DNA from: a bacterium EF100-94H03 bin56
Lineage (GTDB): Bacteria > Pseudomonadota > Alphaproteobacteria > SP197
Assembly: GCA_002238685.1 (NCBI GenBank)
Contig: MPMV01000001.1
Coordinates: 62,001-126,000 of the forward strand
Reading direction: 5' to 3'
DNA: 64,000 bases
Shown: positions 18,042 to 25,711 of the stretch, one piece after another
Layout: every line of letters begins with the position of its first letter
Numbering within the stretch: the stretch's first letter is position 1
Program-made: the position numbers and the translations under genes
Notes under the pieces: model-generated
What the model saw: the letters and a program-made list of their open reading frames with translations, nothing else
The model's database searches: none
What the model was told of the DNA's origin: nothing

Positions 18042-18971
18042 ATGGACGTGCGCATTCGTCTTCTGTGGCTCCCACAGGCTCAGTTCGCCGGCTATCTCCT
18101 CGCGGAACAGGAAACCCGCTTCCAGGGGAAGGGGCCACGCATCATCTGCCAGGGTGCCGACTTTTCGACCGGGCCGACCGATGCCGTGCTGCGGGGAGAA
18201 TGCGAGTTTGCCGTCGCAAGTCCGGCGCACATTCTGGAATCCGGGGCGTCGGCGGATCTTGTCTGGCTGCTCACCATCCAGCAGGAAAGCCCCCTGGTCT
18301 ATCCGGTATCCCGGACCAGCGGCATCGAGGGCCCAGGCGACCTGGCCGGGTGCCGTGTCGCGGTCTGGCCGGGCAGCGAGGACCTGGAACTGCAATGGAT
18401 GATCGCGAGAGCAGGCCTTGATGCGAATCGGGTACGGCGACTTCCGGTTGCGGACACTGTCGCCGCCTATCTCTCAGGCGAGGCCGATTGCGCCCAGATG
18501 ACCAGCTATCATGAGCTGCACCTGCTTGAGGCTGCACTGCCGGGTGAGGGGGAATTCCGTCTCCTGAGGGCGGCGGACCAGGGTATCGGCATTCTCAAGG
18601 ATGGCTTGATTGCGCGACGCGATTTTGTCGAGAAGAACGGGACTCTGGTCGAAGACGTCGTCTGCGCGGTGCTTGCCGGGTGGACTTTGGCCTTCACCGA
18701 CACGAAGGCGGCAATCGAGGCCTGTCTGGCAACCAGGCCGGAACTGGACAGCGAGGGTCAGGCGCGACAGCTCGAGGATATCCGGATGCTGAGCCGGCGT
18801 GGAGCGACACGGAGTCATGGGCTTGGTTATCCCGATCCCGTGCATGCGGATAACGCACTTGCCGCAGCGAGGGAGACCGGGCTGCCCGGACCGTTGGTGA
18901 CGGCATCCGAGATGACGATGCAACGATTCTGGCATTCGGCACCACCTGCCTTGCGCCGGCAAGCCATTTGA
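18042..18971 (+). CDS. Second NMT1/THI5-like protein, no signal peptide
   Basis: About 309 aa from the chosen ATG; the frame also opens at a GTG (17952) inside the previous gene. It starts almost directly with RLLWLPQAQFAGYLLAEQE, the same ligand-binding opening as the preceding protein, and contains the family's hinge-like VAVWPGSEDLELQWM. No secretion signal or lipobox is present with either start. It might be cytoplasmic, for example a ligand sensor, a THI5-like enzyme, or a binding protein that lost its leader. The two proteins share the fold but differ greatly in sequence. Overlaps the next gene start (TTGA). Confidence 0.75.
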   Translation: MDVRIRLLWLPQAQFAGYLLAEQETRFQGKGPRIICQGADFSTGPTDAVLRGECEFAVASPAHILESGASADLVWLLTIQQESPLVYPVSRTSGIEGPGDLAGCRVAVWPGSEDLELQWMIARAGLDANRVRRLPVADTVAAYLSGEADCAQMTSYHELHLLEAALPGEGEFRLLRAADQGIGILKDGLIARRDFVEKNGTLVEDVVCAVLAGWTLAFTDTKAAIEACLATRPELDSEGQARQLEDIRMLSRRGATRSHGLGYPDPVHADNALAAARETGLPGPLVTASEMTMQRFWHSAPPALRRQAI

Positions 18972-20122
18972 GCAGGACGGCCGAAGTCATTGTTGTGGGC
19001 GCGGGCATCGTCGGTTCGGCGATCGGGGCGGAATTGGCCCTGCTCGGCCACGACGTGATGATCGTGGAACAGGGCGTGCCAGGTGCCGCCGTATCCGGTG
19101 CAAGCCTGGCCTGCATCGGCTCTCACATGATCGACGTGGAGGAACTTCCTTTACTCGCCTGGGCCCGCGACGCGTGGCGGACACTGGACGAGGAGGTAGG
19201 AGGCTTCGACTACAACCCATGCGGACAGCTTCGCTTTGTCCTGAACAAGCAGGATCTGGCAGTGGCGCGGGCCTGGATCGAAGTCGAGCGGAGCGCCGGA
19301 CTGAATGTGGAACTCCTTGTGCCCGCCCAAGTGCGCGAGGTGGAACCGTCGCTGACCGGTCCGGTCTTGGCGGCCTCATGGTCGAGGGATGATGCGGTGG
19401 TCAATCCGTTTCTTGCGGTTCGCGCCCTTCTCGACAGGGCCCGTGATTGTGGCGCCCGCCTCGAGACACACTGCCGAGTGGACTCGCTCATCGAACGCGA
19501 GGGCAAGATTGCGGGTGTACGCTGTGCGACGACCGACATGTCGGCCGAGCACGTCGTGCTGGCGGCAGGCCCCTGGACCGCGCGGCTCGCAGCCGGTCTT
19601 GGCATGAACCTGCCGATCCGGCCTCGCAAGGCCCAGTGTCTTGCGACGGTGCGCATTCCTCCCTCGATCCGTCGCGTCGTCGGCGCCTGCGAGAGCGATG
19701 GCGGTGTCGAGGCAGGTTACACGCAGATCCAGCAAACCAGGAACGGGCAGGTGCTGTTCAATACGGTGCTCGCGGACGGACTTGTCGACGACGGGGCACA
19801 AGACCGCATTCCTGAAGTCGATGCAGCCTTTATCCGGGATTCTGTCGGGACGTTGCTGTTTCTCTTTCCTGATCTCCGGAGTGTCCGTCTCTTGCGTTCC
19901 TGGGTGCGCTTCGAGGCTGTCACGCCCGACAACCGTTTCCTCATCGGCCCCCTTGGACCTGAAGGTCTCTGGGTCGCCGCAGGAGACTGTGGCGCCGGTT
20001 TCACACGGGCACCGGCCATCGCCCGATTGATCGGCCAGATGCTTGGTGACGATCGTCCTGCCTTCGACACGACACTCTATGCACCTGATCGTTTCTCCTG
20101 CGAGTCCCCGACTTCGACATGA
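18968..20122 (+). CDS. FAD-dependent amine/amino-acid dehydrogenase, HcnC/opine-oxidase beta-subunit type
   Basis: DAO-family flavoprotein of 384 aa starting from TTG, with dinucleotide motif VIVVGAGIVGSAIGAELALLGHDV near the N-terminus and the C-terminal FAD contact GPLGPEGLWVAAGDCGAGFTRAP. It would oxidise the C-N bond of an amino acid, opine or glycine-like substrate. Followed directly by a small [2Fe-2S] protein and a second flavoprotein with an Fe-S tail. This trio matches the subunit pattern of HcnABC, nopaline/octopine oxidase and D-hydroxyproline dehydrogenase. Electrons probably pass to the membrane quinone pool, as known for these complexes. Confidence 0.85.
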   Translation: MSRTAEVIVVGAGIVGSAIGAELALLGHDVMIVEQGVPGAAVSGASLACIGSHMIDVEELPLLAWARDAWRTLDEEVGGFDYNPCGQLRFVLNKQDLAVARAWIEVERSAGLNVELLVPAQVREVEPSLTGPVLAASWSRDDAVVNPFLAVRALLDRARDCGARLETHCRVDSLIEREGKIAGVRCATTDMSAEHVVLAAGPWTARLAAGLGMNLPIRPRKAQCLATVRIPPSIRRVVGACESDGGVEAGYTQIQQTRNGQVLFNTVLADGLVDDGAQDRIPEVDAAFIRDSVGTLLFLFPDLRSVRLLRSWVRFEAVTPDNRFLIGPLGPEGLWVAAGDCGAGFTRAPAIARLIGQMLGDDRPAFDTTLYAPDRFSCESPTST

Positions 20123-20370
20123 AGCGACTGCGAATCTTGATCGACGGCGTGTCGCTTGATGTTCCCCCGGGGACAACCGTTGCGGCGGCAATGGTCGAAG
20201 CCGGCCGACTTGTCGTCCACCGCAGCACCCGGCTGGGACACCCGCGCGGAATGTTCTGCGGGATGGGGGTCTGTTTTGCCTGTCTGCTCTCGATCAATGG
20301 ACGTCCCGACGTGCGGGCATGCCTGACCGAGGTAAAGGAAGGCATGGTGGTCGAGACACAACAGTCATGA
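20119..20370 (+). CDS. (2Fe-2S)-binding small subunit, HcnA type
   Basis: Small plant-type ferredoxin-like protein of 83 aa. Four cysteines bind the cluster in CGMGVCFACLL plus the distal cysteine of DVRACLTEV, spaced C-x4-C-x2-C-x11-C. The N-terminal beta-grasp reads RILIDGVSLDVPPGTTVAAAMVEAG. Start and stop overlap both neighbours by four bases. It serves as the electron-transfer subunit between the two flavoproteins, as in HcnA and the gamma subunit of hydroxyproline dehydrogenase. Confidence 0.88.
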   Translation: MKRLRILIDGVSLDVPPGTTVAAAMVEAGRLVVHRSTRLGHPRGMFCGMGVCFACLLSINGRPDVRACLTEVKEGMVVETQQS

Positions 20371-21755
20371 GGCGACGGCACACATGTGACATCGTGGTTG
20401 TGGGAGCAGGGCCCGCAGGTCTGTCAGCGGCGCAGGCAGCAGCGGAGAAGGGCCTTGATGTCGTGGTTGTGGACGCCAACAGCCGTCCCGGCGGTCAGTA
20501 CTACATGCAGCCACTGGCTGCGGGATCCGCTTTCGCCAGGTCGACACAGGTCATGCGAGGCAAGACCGAAGTCCGGAACGCAACGGCTGCCGGGGTGACG
20601 ATGCTGCTGGCAACAGAAGTTTGGGGGGCGTTTCCGGGCTTCGTGTTTCATGCCCAGGATCCCGACGGTGCCGTCTGCATTGAGTCGAAAGCCGTCATCG
20701 TCGCGACGGGAGCGCACGATCGGGTTCAGGCTTTTCCGGGCTGGACCCTGCCCGGCGTCATGACACCGGGCGCCGGCCAGCGTCTGGCCAAGACCTCTGG
20801 TGTTCCACCCGGCCGGCGGACAGTGCTGGCGGGCAGCGGACCGTTTCTCCTTCCGGTTGCGGGAACCGTCCTCAAGGCTGGCGGCACGCTTGTGGAAGTG
20901 GTCGAGGCAAGGTCATCTCTCCTGCCCACGCTGCCGCTCATCGCGGTTCATCCGGACAAGTGGCTGGAGACGCTGCGACTGGTGTTTCCGATTCTTGCGG
21001 CTCGTACCAGGCTCCGGTTCGGCGAAGTCGTCGTGGCAGCGTCAGGTGAGGAAAGGGTGAGAGAGGTCGAGCTGGCGCCACTCGATGCTGGCGGCCAGCC
21101 CGACCTCGCAAGAAGACGCGTCGTTTCGGACATCGACGCGTTGCTCGTCGGTTTCGGTTTTCAGCCGCAGATCGAACTCACCGCAGTACTGGGTTGCCGG
21201 CATCATTTTGACGAAGAGGCGGGCGGCTGGTGCTGCACGGTGATGAGGGATTGTGGTGCAACAGACATTTGCGGCGTGTTTGCGGCCGGTGAAGTATGTG
21301 GCGTGGGTGGTGCTGTTCCTGCTGCGCTTTCAGGCCGCATAGCCGGACTTGCAGCTGCCGGACAGATTCTTGACGAGGAAACCGCACTCGAACGACGCTC
21401 CCTGGTGAGGCGCCTGCAGCGTGCCCGCAGATTCGCTGGCGGACTCAACCGCCGGTTCATGCCTCCTTCCGGGGTGGCCGAAATTCTCTCGGACGAAACG
21501 ATCATATGCCGGTGCGAAGACGTAACGGCCGGCGAGATCAGGAAAGAGATCGCGGGAGGAATGGACACCATCCACGGCGTCAAGCTCTGGACTCGCGCTG
21601 GGATGGGCCCGTGCCAGGCTCGTTTCTGCGGCTGGTCGCTGGCCCGGCTGGTTGCTGAAGAGACCGGAAAAACCATGGGGGAAATCGGCTTCAGCCGTCC
21701 CCGCATTCCTCTCAGACCGGTACCGTTGAACGTTGTTCGCGACTCAATCCTGTAA
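20367..21755 (+). CDS. NAD(P)/FAD-dependent oxidoreductase with BFD-like [2Fe-2S] domain, HcnB type
   Basis: Flavoprotein of 462 aa: FAD motif IVVVGAGPAGLSAAQAA near residue 10, second nucleotide motif around residue 150, and a C-terminal BFD-like domain with cysteines in IICRCEDVTAGEI and GPCQARFC that would hold a second [2Fe-2S] cluster. The start overlaps the stop of the small Fe-S gene; the frame upstream is spurious. It is the alpha-type subunit of the HcnABC/opine-oxidase-like complex and the last gene of the operon. Substrate unknown. Confidence 0.87.
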   Translation: MRRRHTCDIVVVGAGPAGLSAAQAAAEKGLDVVVVDANSRPGGQYYMQPLAAGSAFARSTQVMRGKTEVRNATAAGVTMLLATEVWGAFPGFVFHAQDPDGAVCIESKAVIVATGAHDRVQAFPGWTLPGVMTPGAGQRLAKTSGVPPGRRTVLAGSGPFLLPVAGTVLKAGGTLVEVVEARSSLLPTLPLIAVHPDKWLETLRLVFPILAARTRLRFGEVVVAASGEERVREVELAPLDAGGQPDLARRRVVSDIDALLVGFGFQPQIELTAVLGCRHHFDEEAGGWCCTVMRDCGATDICGVFAAGEVCGVGGAVPAALSGRIAGLAAAGQILDEETALERRSLVRRLQRARRFAGGLNRRFMPPSGVAEILSDETIICRCEDVTAGEIRKEIAGGMDTIHGVKLWTRAGMGPCQARFCGWSLARLVAEETGKTMGEIGFSRPRIPLRPVPLNVVRDSIL

Positions 21756-21868
21756 GTGAATGATGCGTAATCGGCGCCGTGCTGCTGCCCGGTTCAGCCG
21801 TTCGCCGTTATCGTCCATGACAACGCCAATGCGTAGCCGGCGCCAATGGCAAGGCGACCGGTTGCGTG

Positions 21869-22582
21869 TCACAGGGTCACGTCATTGCGGCAGTTGATGA
21901 CGAGTTCGGCGATGGAGGCGGTGTTCGAGAGGGCGATCAGGGTGGCCGCAAGTTCGGCGATGTCGCCGGGCTCCATCATCTGTTCGTGCGGGAATGTGGT
22001 GACATCGGCGGTCATGTCGGTGGCAACGAATCCGGGACACAGCGCCGTGCAGCGCACCCCGTCATCCCAGCCGCAATGACGGGTCGCATGGGAAAGGGCA
22101 ACGGCGGCGAACTTGGTCATCGCATAGCCGACATTGTTATTGTAGACGGCCTTTCCGGCGATCGAGGCGACATTGATGATGCGTCCCGCACCGCTCTTCC
22201 TGAGATGCGGCAGGGCGAGGCGGATCATCGACAGCGGCGCCTTCACGTTGACTGCCCACATGCGGTCGAGCTCTTCGTCCCTGTCGATCTCGACCGTGAC
22301 CCGCACCACCATGCCCGCGTTGTTGACGAGACCGTCGATGCGCCCGAAGCGCGTTATCGTGTCGTCCACCCACAAGCGGTGGGTGTCCTTGTCCTCGGCG
22401 TCATAGTGGTGACAGAAAAGGCGGTCGGGACTCCAGCCATGGGTCATGTCGGTGAGCGAACCGGGGTCGCGAACGCCCAGGCTCAGCGTGTAGCCGGCAT
22501 CATGGAGGCGTTCGGCGATGGCGCGGCCGATCCCGCGGTTGGCACCGGACACCATGATGACGCGACCTTCAGGGGCAAGCAT
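21869..22582 (-). CDS. Short-chain dehydrogenase/reductase (canonical)
   Basis: Classical SDR of 237 aa: cofactor motif SGANRGIG (12-19), NNAG, serine in INVASIAG and YAMTK as the YxxxK catalytic pair. It lacks the C-terminal TDGG found in many SDRs and ends at INCRNDVTL. It lies 18 bases downstream of the CmcJ-family gene on the same strand, so the two probably form one transcript. Substrate not deducible. Its intact active site contrasts with the degenerate SDR at 12.2 kb. Confidence 0.88.
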   Translation of the reverse strand: MLAPEGRVIMVSGANRGIGRAIAERLHDAGYTLSLGVRDPGSLTDMTHGWSPDRLFCHHYDAEDKDTHRLWVDDTITRFGRIDGLVNNAGMVVRVTVEIDRDEELDRMWAVNVKAPLSMIRLALPHLRKSGAGRIINVASIAGKAVYNNNVGYAMTKFAAVALSHATRHCGWDDGVRCTALCPGFVATDMTADVTTFPHEQMMEPGDIAELAATLIALSNTASIAELVINCRNDVTL

Positions 22583-22600
22583 GGACTGTTTCCTCCAGAC

Positions 22601-23569
22601 TCAGGACCACAGCGCGACGCAACGGACCTCGATGCTCCAGCGGTCGGGTGCGTCGTCCGGTGTTGACGGATCCTCGAAGGCACTGTGAAAGCTGAAGGTG
22701 GACGTCGCGTCCCCGTCACCGCACTGGCCGCCGGACGACGCGAGCGTCCCTTGTGAATCCCATTGCTTGAGGATCAGGACCTCGTCACGGGTGAGCGCCG
22801 TGTAGAAGGACCACCGGTGGGTGTCGGCATGCCTGGCGAAGTAGTTCTCTCCGATGCGGTCGGCGTAGTGAATCTCGAAGACGACCAGGTCGTCCGGATT
22901 CACGCTGGTGGCGTCGCACAGCGCCAGGGGATGGGTGGCGACCGGTTCCGGCCTCACGTTGCGCCATACGTTGATGATGGCAAAGCGTCCGGAGGCGAGA
23001 ACGCAGTCGACCTCGTCCATGTCGAGCAGCGACGTGCCGGCGGCAAGCACCGTGGAGAGAGTGTCGTTCTTGCCGGGCGGCCGTGTCAGGTCGCGAAGCC
23101 TTTGCGGTGCACTGGTGAGGGTGTAATCGCCGTGGACGACATGCGCCGGCCCCTGCACCTGCTGGCCGCCCCTGATGCGGCTGCGGCTGGACTTGCCGCC
23201 AGCCGAACGCACGTTGTGATCGAAGGCGGCGGCGAAGGATGCGCCACTCGCCTCGCGCACGATATCGGCACACTCCGGATAGTAGCGGTGCACCACCTCG
23301 TCGTGACTGAGAAAGTCGAAATCGGGAGGTGCCAAGGGACTTCGGGTCATGCAGAAACCGTTGCGTGCGAGTGTCGGACGTTGCGCGGCATCGAGGTGGC
23401 GGGCGTCGCATACCGGCATCGGGTATTCCCGGAGGTCGACGCCGGTCCAGTGGTCGTCGCTGCCATCCCGGTCACGGCGGGTCAGGACCTTGCCATTGCG
23501 GAAGAGGGAGGGCTCCACCGACGCGACGAGATAGTTGAAGCGTCCGGTGCCTGGTGATTGTGTCATCAT
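22601..23569 (-). CDS. CmcJ/NvfI-family oxidoreductase
   Basis: About 322 aa. Family hallmarks are visible: VHGDYT with the histidine and aspartate near residue 140, FAIINVWRNV, DRIGENYFARHADTHRWSFYTALTRDEVLILKQWDS and FHSAFEDP. The family includes CmcJ of cephamycin synthesis and the fungal iron/2-oxoglutarate endoperoxidase NvfI, and is common but poorly studied in proteobacteria. Start at the double methionine; a longer frame exists to 23602. Downstream SDR on the same strand and divergent GST suggest a detoxification or small-molecule modification role (inference). Confidence 0.8.
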   Translation of the reverse strand: MMTQSPGTGRFNYLVASVEPSLFRNGKVLTRRDRDGSDDHWTGVDLREYPMPVCDARHLDAAQRPTLARNGFCMTRSPLAPPDFDFLSHDEVVHRYYPECADIVREASGASFAAAFDHNVRSAGGKSSRSRIRGGQQVQGPAHVVHGDYTLTSAPQRLRDLTRPPGKNDTLSTVLAAGTSLLDMDEVDCVLASGRFAIINVWRNVRPEPVATHPLALCDATSVNPDDLVVFEIHYADRIGENYFARHADTHRWSFYTALTRDEVLILKQWDSQGTLASSGGQCGDGDATSTFSFHSAFEDPSTPDDAPDRWSIEVRCVALWS

Positions 23570-23646
23570 GCGGTTCCCGATGATTGGCGTAACCCTGGCC
23601 ATTCTGCCACGATGGAATTTCTGGAACCATGAATCTGGAGGACACG

Positions 23647-24291
23647 ATGGAACTCTTTGCCGACCCGATCACCGTGAACTGCCGCAAGGTGTTTGCCGGT
23701 CTGCACCTGCTCGGCGCTGACTACGCGCTTACCAAGGTCGATTACTTCGCCGGTGAGCAGGCGGGCGAGGCATACCGGAAGATCAATCCGAATGCAGCCC
23801 TGCCGGCACTCAAGGATGGTGACCTTGTGCTCTGGGAGTCGAACGCCATCCTGCAATACGCTGCCGAGAAGACAGGTCGCGAGGACTGCTATCCCGTGGA
23901 GCCCGCAGCCCGTGCCGATGTCAATCGCTGGCTTCTGTGGGAAGCCGCTTCGTGGTTCCCTTCCTGCTACATCTACCTGGTCGAGAACTGCGTGAAGCCA
24001 CTGCTCGGCGATACCACCGATCCTGCCGTGATCGCCGGAGAGGCTGACAACTTCCACAAGCTTGCCGGCATTCTCGATGATCGTCTGGCGGACAATTCAT
24101 GGCTCACGGGCGATGCCGTCACGATTGCGGATATCGCAGTGGCAGCGCCCATGCATCTCCATGAGTGGGCACAGTTGCCGCTGGATAACCATCCCAATCT
24201 GGTTCGCTGGATGACCGAAGGCGTCGAACAGCTTGAATGCTGGAAAGCCACCCATGTGGGCGAGGGATTTGTCGCCGGCGCCCCGGCTTGA
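23647..24291 (+). CDS. Glutathione S-transferase
   Basis: Soluble GST of 214 aa with an N-terminal thioredoxin-like domain (to about residue 75) and the C-terminal helical domain. The glutathione-binding WESNAILQYAAEK motif and the cis-proline in AALPALKDGD are visible; the helix-capping TIADIAVAAP follows. The ATG at 23647 has GGAGG five bases upstream, although an in-frame ATG occurs six codons earlier. Divergent from the CmcJ-family gene with only a short gap. Confidence 0.9.
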   Translation: MELFADPITVNCRKVFAGLHLLGADYALTKVDYFAGEQAGEAYRKINPNAALPALKDGDLVLWESNAILQYAAEKTGREDCYPVEPAARADVNRWLLWEAASWFPSCYIYLVENCVKPLLGDTTDPAVIAGEADNFHKLAGILDDRLADNSWLTGDAVTIADIAVAAPMHLHEWAQLPLDNHPNLVRWMTEGVEQLECWKATHVGEGFVAGAPA

Positions 24292-24308
24292 TCCCGGGGT
24301 AGGGAAGG

Positions 24309-25202
24309 TCAGCGCCCAAGGACGAGGACAAGGATCCCGGCGACAATCGCCAGAATGCCCATGAACTCCGCGATGCTGGTGTGTTCCCGGAAGATCACCC
24401 GCGAGGCGATGAAGGTGAAGACAAGCTCGACCTGGCCCATGGCGCGCACGTAGGCGGCATTCTCGATGGTCATGGCCGTGAACCAGCAGGCCGATGCCAT
24501 CATGCCGGTCAGTCCGACGAGCCCGGAGACCCGCCAGCTGCCGAAAGCCTCGGCGAGAACCTGCCGCCGCCGCGCGAACAGCCACGCGGTCATGATCACG
24601 GTTTGCCAGGCGGTGACGACGAGGAGGGTGAAGGCGGCCTGCATCAGGAAACCATCGCCACCCAGCGACAGCGAGGCGGCACGCACCGACACCGCCGTCA
24701 AGGCGAAGAGCGCCCCGGATGCAAGGCCGAAGGGAATGGCGCGGCCGGACAGTTCCCGAGCGCCCGCGGTGGTGCGCGCGATGCTGAGAACCAGCACGCC
24801 GACAAGGCTGACGACGATCCCGGCCAGTGCCCCGACGCTCAGGGGATCTCCCAGGATGAGAAGACCGATGATGGCCGCCTGGACCGTTTCCGTCTTGGAA
24901 TAGGCCGTGCCCGCGGCGAAGGTCCGCAGCGAAAAGAGCGCCACGAGAAAGAGGGTGGCGAGAATCTGCGACAGGCCGGCGATGCCGGCAAAGACCAGGA
25001 ACGTGCTGTCAGGAAGGGGGAGCGGGTGGCCGCCAACGACGAGCAGTGTGGCGACCCAGACCAGGGTGAAAGGCACCGCATAGACGAAGCGGACGTAGGT
25101 GGCGCCGACGGTATCCAGTCTGCTGCGCAGGTGTTTCTGCAGGGCCGAGCGGGCGTTCTGCAGAAACGCCGCGGCAATGGTGACCGGAATCCACAACTCC
25201 AT
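24309..25202 (-). CDS. EamA/DMT-family transporter
   Basis: Inner-membrane protein of 297 aa with ten predicted helices arranged as two EamA repeats (about residues 5-135 and 150-295). The repeats end in similar motifs: SKTETVQAAIIGLLILGDPLSVGALAG and MGQVELVFTFIASRVIFREHTSIAEFMGI. The family exports metabolites or amino acids by antiport. Convergent with the GST gene, 17 bases apart. The 180 bases upstream to the FN3-like gene contain no recognisable gene. Confidence 0.85.
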   Translation of the reverse strand: MELWIPVTIAAAFLQNARSALQKHLRSRLDTVGATYVRFVYAVPFTLVWVATLLVVGGHPLPLPDSTFLVFAGIAGLSQILATLFLVALFSLRTFAAGTAYSKTETVQAAIIGLLILGDPLSVGALAGIVVSLVGVLVLSIARTTAGARELSGRAIPFGLASGALFALTAVSVRAASLSLGGDGFLMQAAFTLLVVTAWQTVIMTAWLFARRRQVLAEAFGSWRVSGLVGLTGMMASACWFTAMTIENAAYVRAMGQVELVFTFIASRVIFREHTSIAEFMGILAIVAGILVLVLGR

Positions 25203-25381
25203 CAGCGACGGTCTCCTGCCGCCGGCACACTGTGACGGCCAGGGACGATTGGGGCGCGGACAGGCGCGGCCTGTGCCGTGATCAACCTGGTCGGGCGATT
25301 CGCGCCGGCACCAGAGACGTCACGGGGACAAGGCAGGTGGCGTCCGTCGTCGGCCGGCAGGTGCATCGATTCCACCGGACA

Positions 25382-25711
25382 TCAGCGCTTCGGGAAGGGA
25401 ATGACGTTCCCCTTGTCGCCGGTCTCGTTCGTGTGAACCGTGATGGGCAACGGGTCGCCCTCTCCATCTGCGGTTTTCGGACGGATCTCCACTTCGTACT
25501 CGATCCCGGGCTTGAGATCGACAAAGGTGCATGTGGGTAGCGGCGTCTCGAAGCCAGGCCCCCACGGGCCCGATTCCTTCTCGCGTATGCGGATCACATA
25601 GGTGACAGACGATTCCCACCGGACATCGATCGTCTGTCCGTCATGGACCGGAAGTGATGCGTGCCAGGTCTTGCCATCCCATGTGACCTTCGGGTTCCTG
25701 GTGTCGGTCAT
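25382..25711 (-). CDS. Small fibronectin type III-like protein
   Basis: 109-aa protein with one FN3-like beta-sandwich: a conserved W near the start, VTYVIRIRE, GPWGPGFETPL, then the typical TCTFVDLKPGIEYEVEIRP turn. No signal peptide, so probably cytoplasmic. The ATG overlaps the stop of the methyltransferase-HNH gene (ATGA), so the products are likely made together. An FN3 domain would suit protein-protein binding, for instance recognition of the fusion enzyme or of a foreign protein (inference). Confidence 0.8.
   Translation of the reverse strand: MTDTRNPKVTWDGKTWHASLPVHDGQTIDVRWESSVTYVIRIREKESGPWGPGFETPLPTCTFVDLKPGIEYEVEIRPKTADGEGDPLPITVHTNETGDKGNVIPFPKR

Noticed and set aside
22763-23557. 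Long plus-strand open frame of 264 codons
   Set aside because: It is antisense to the CmcJ-family gene, whose family motifs are clear on the minus strand; high GC leaves long shadow frames.
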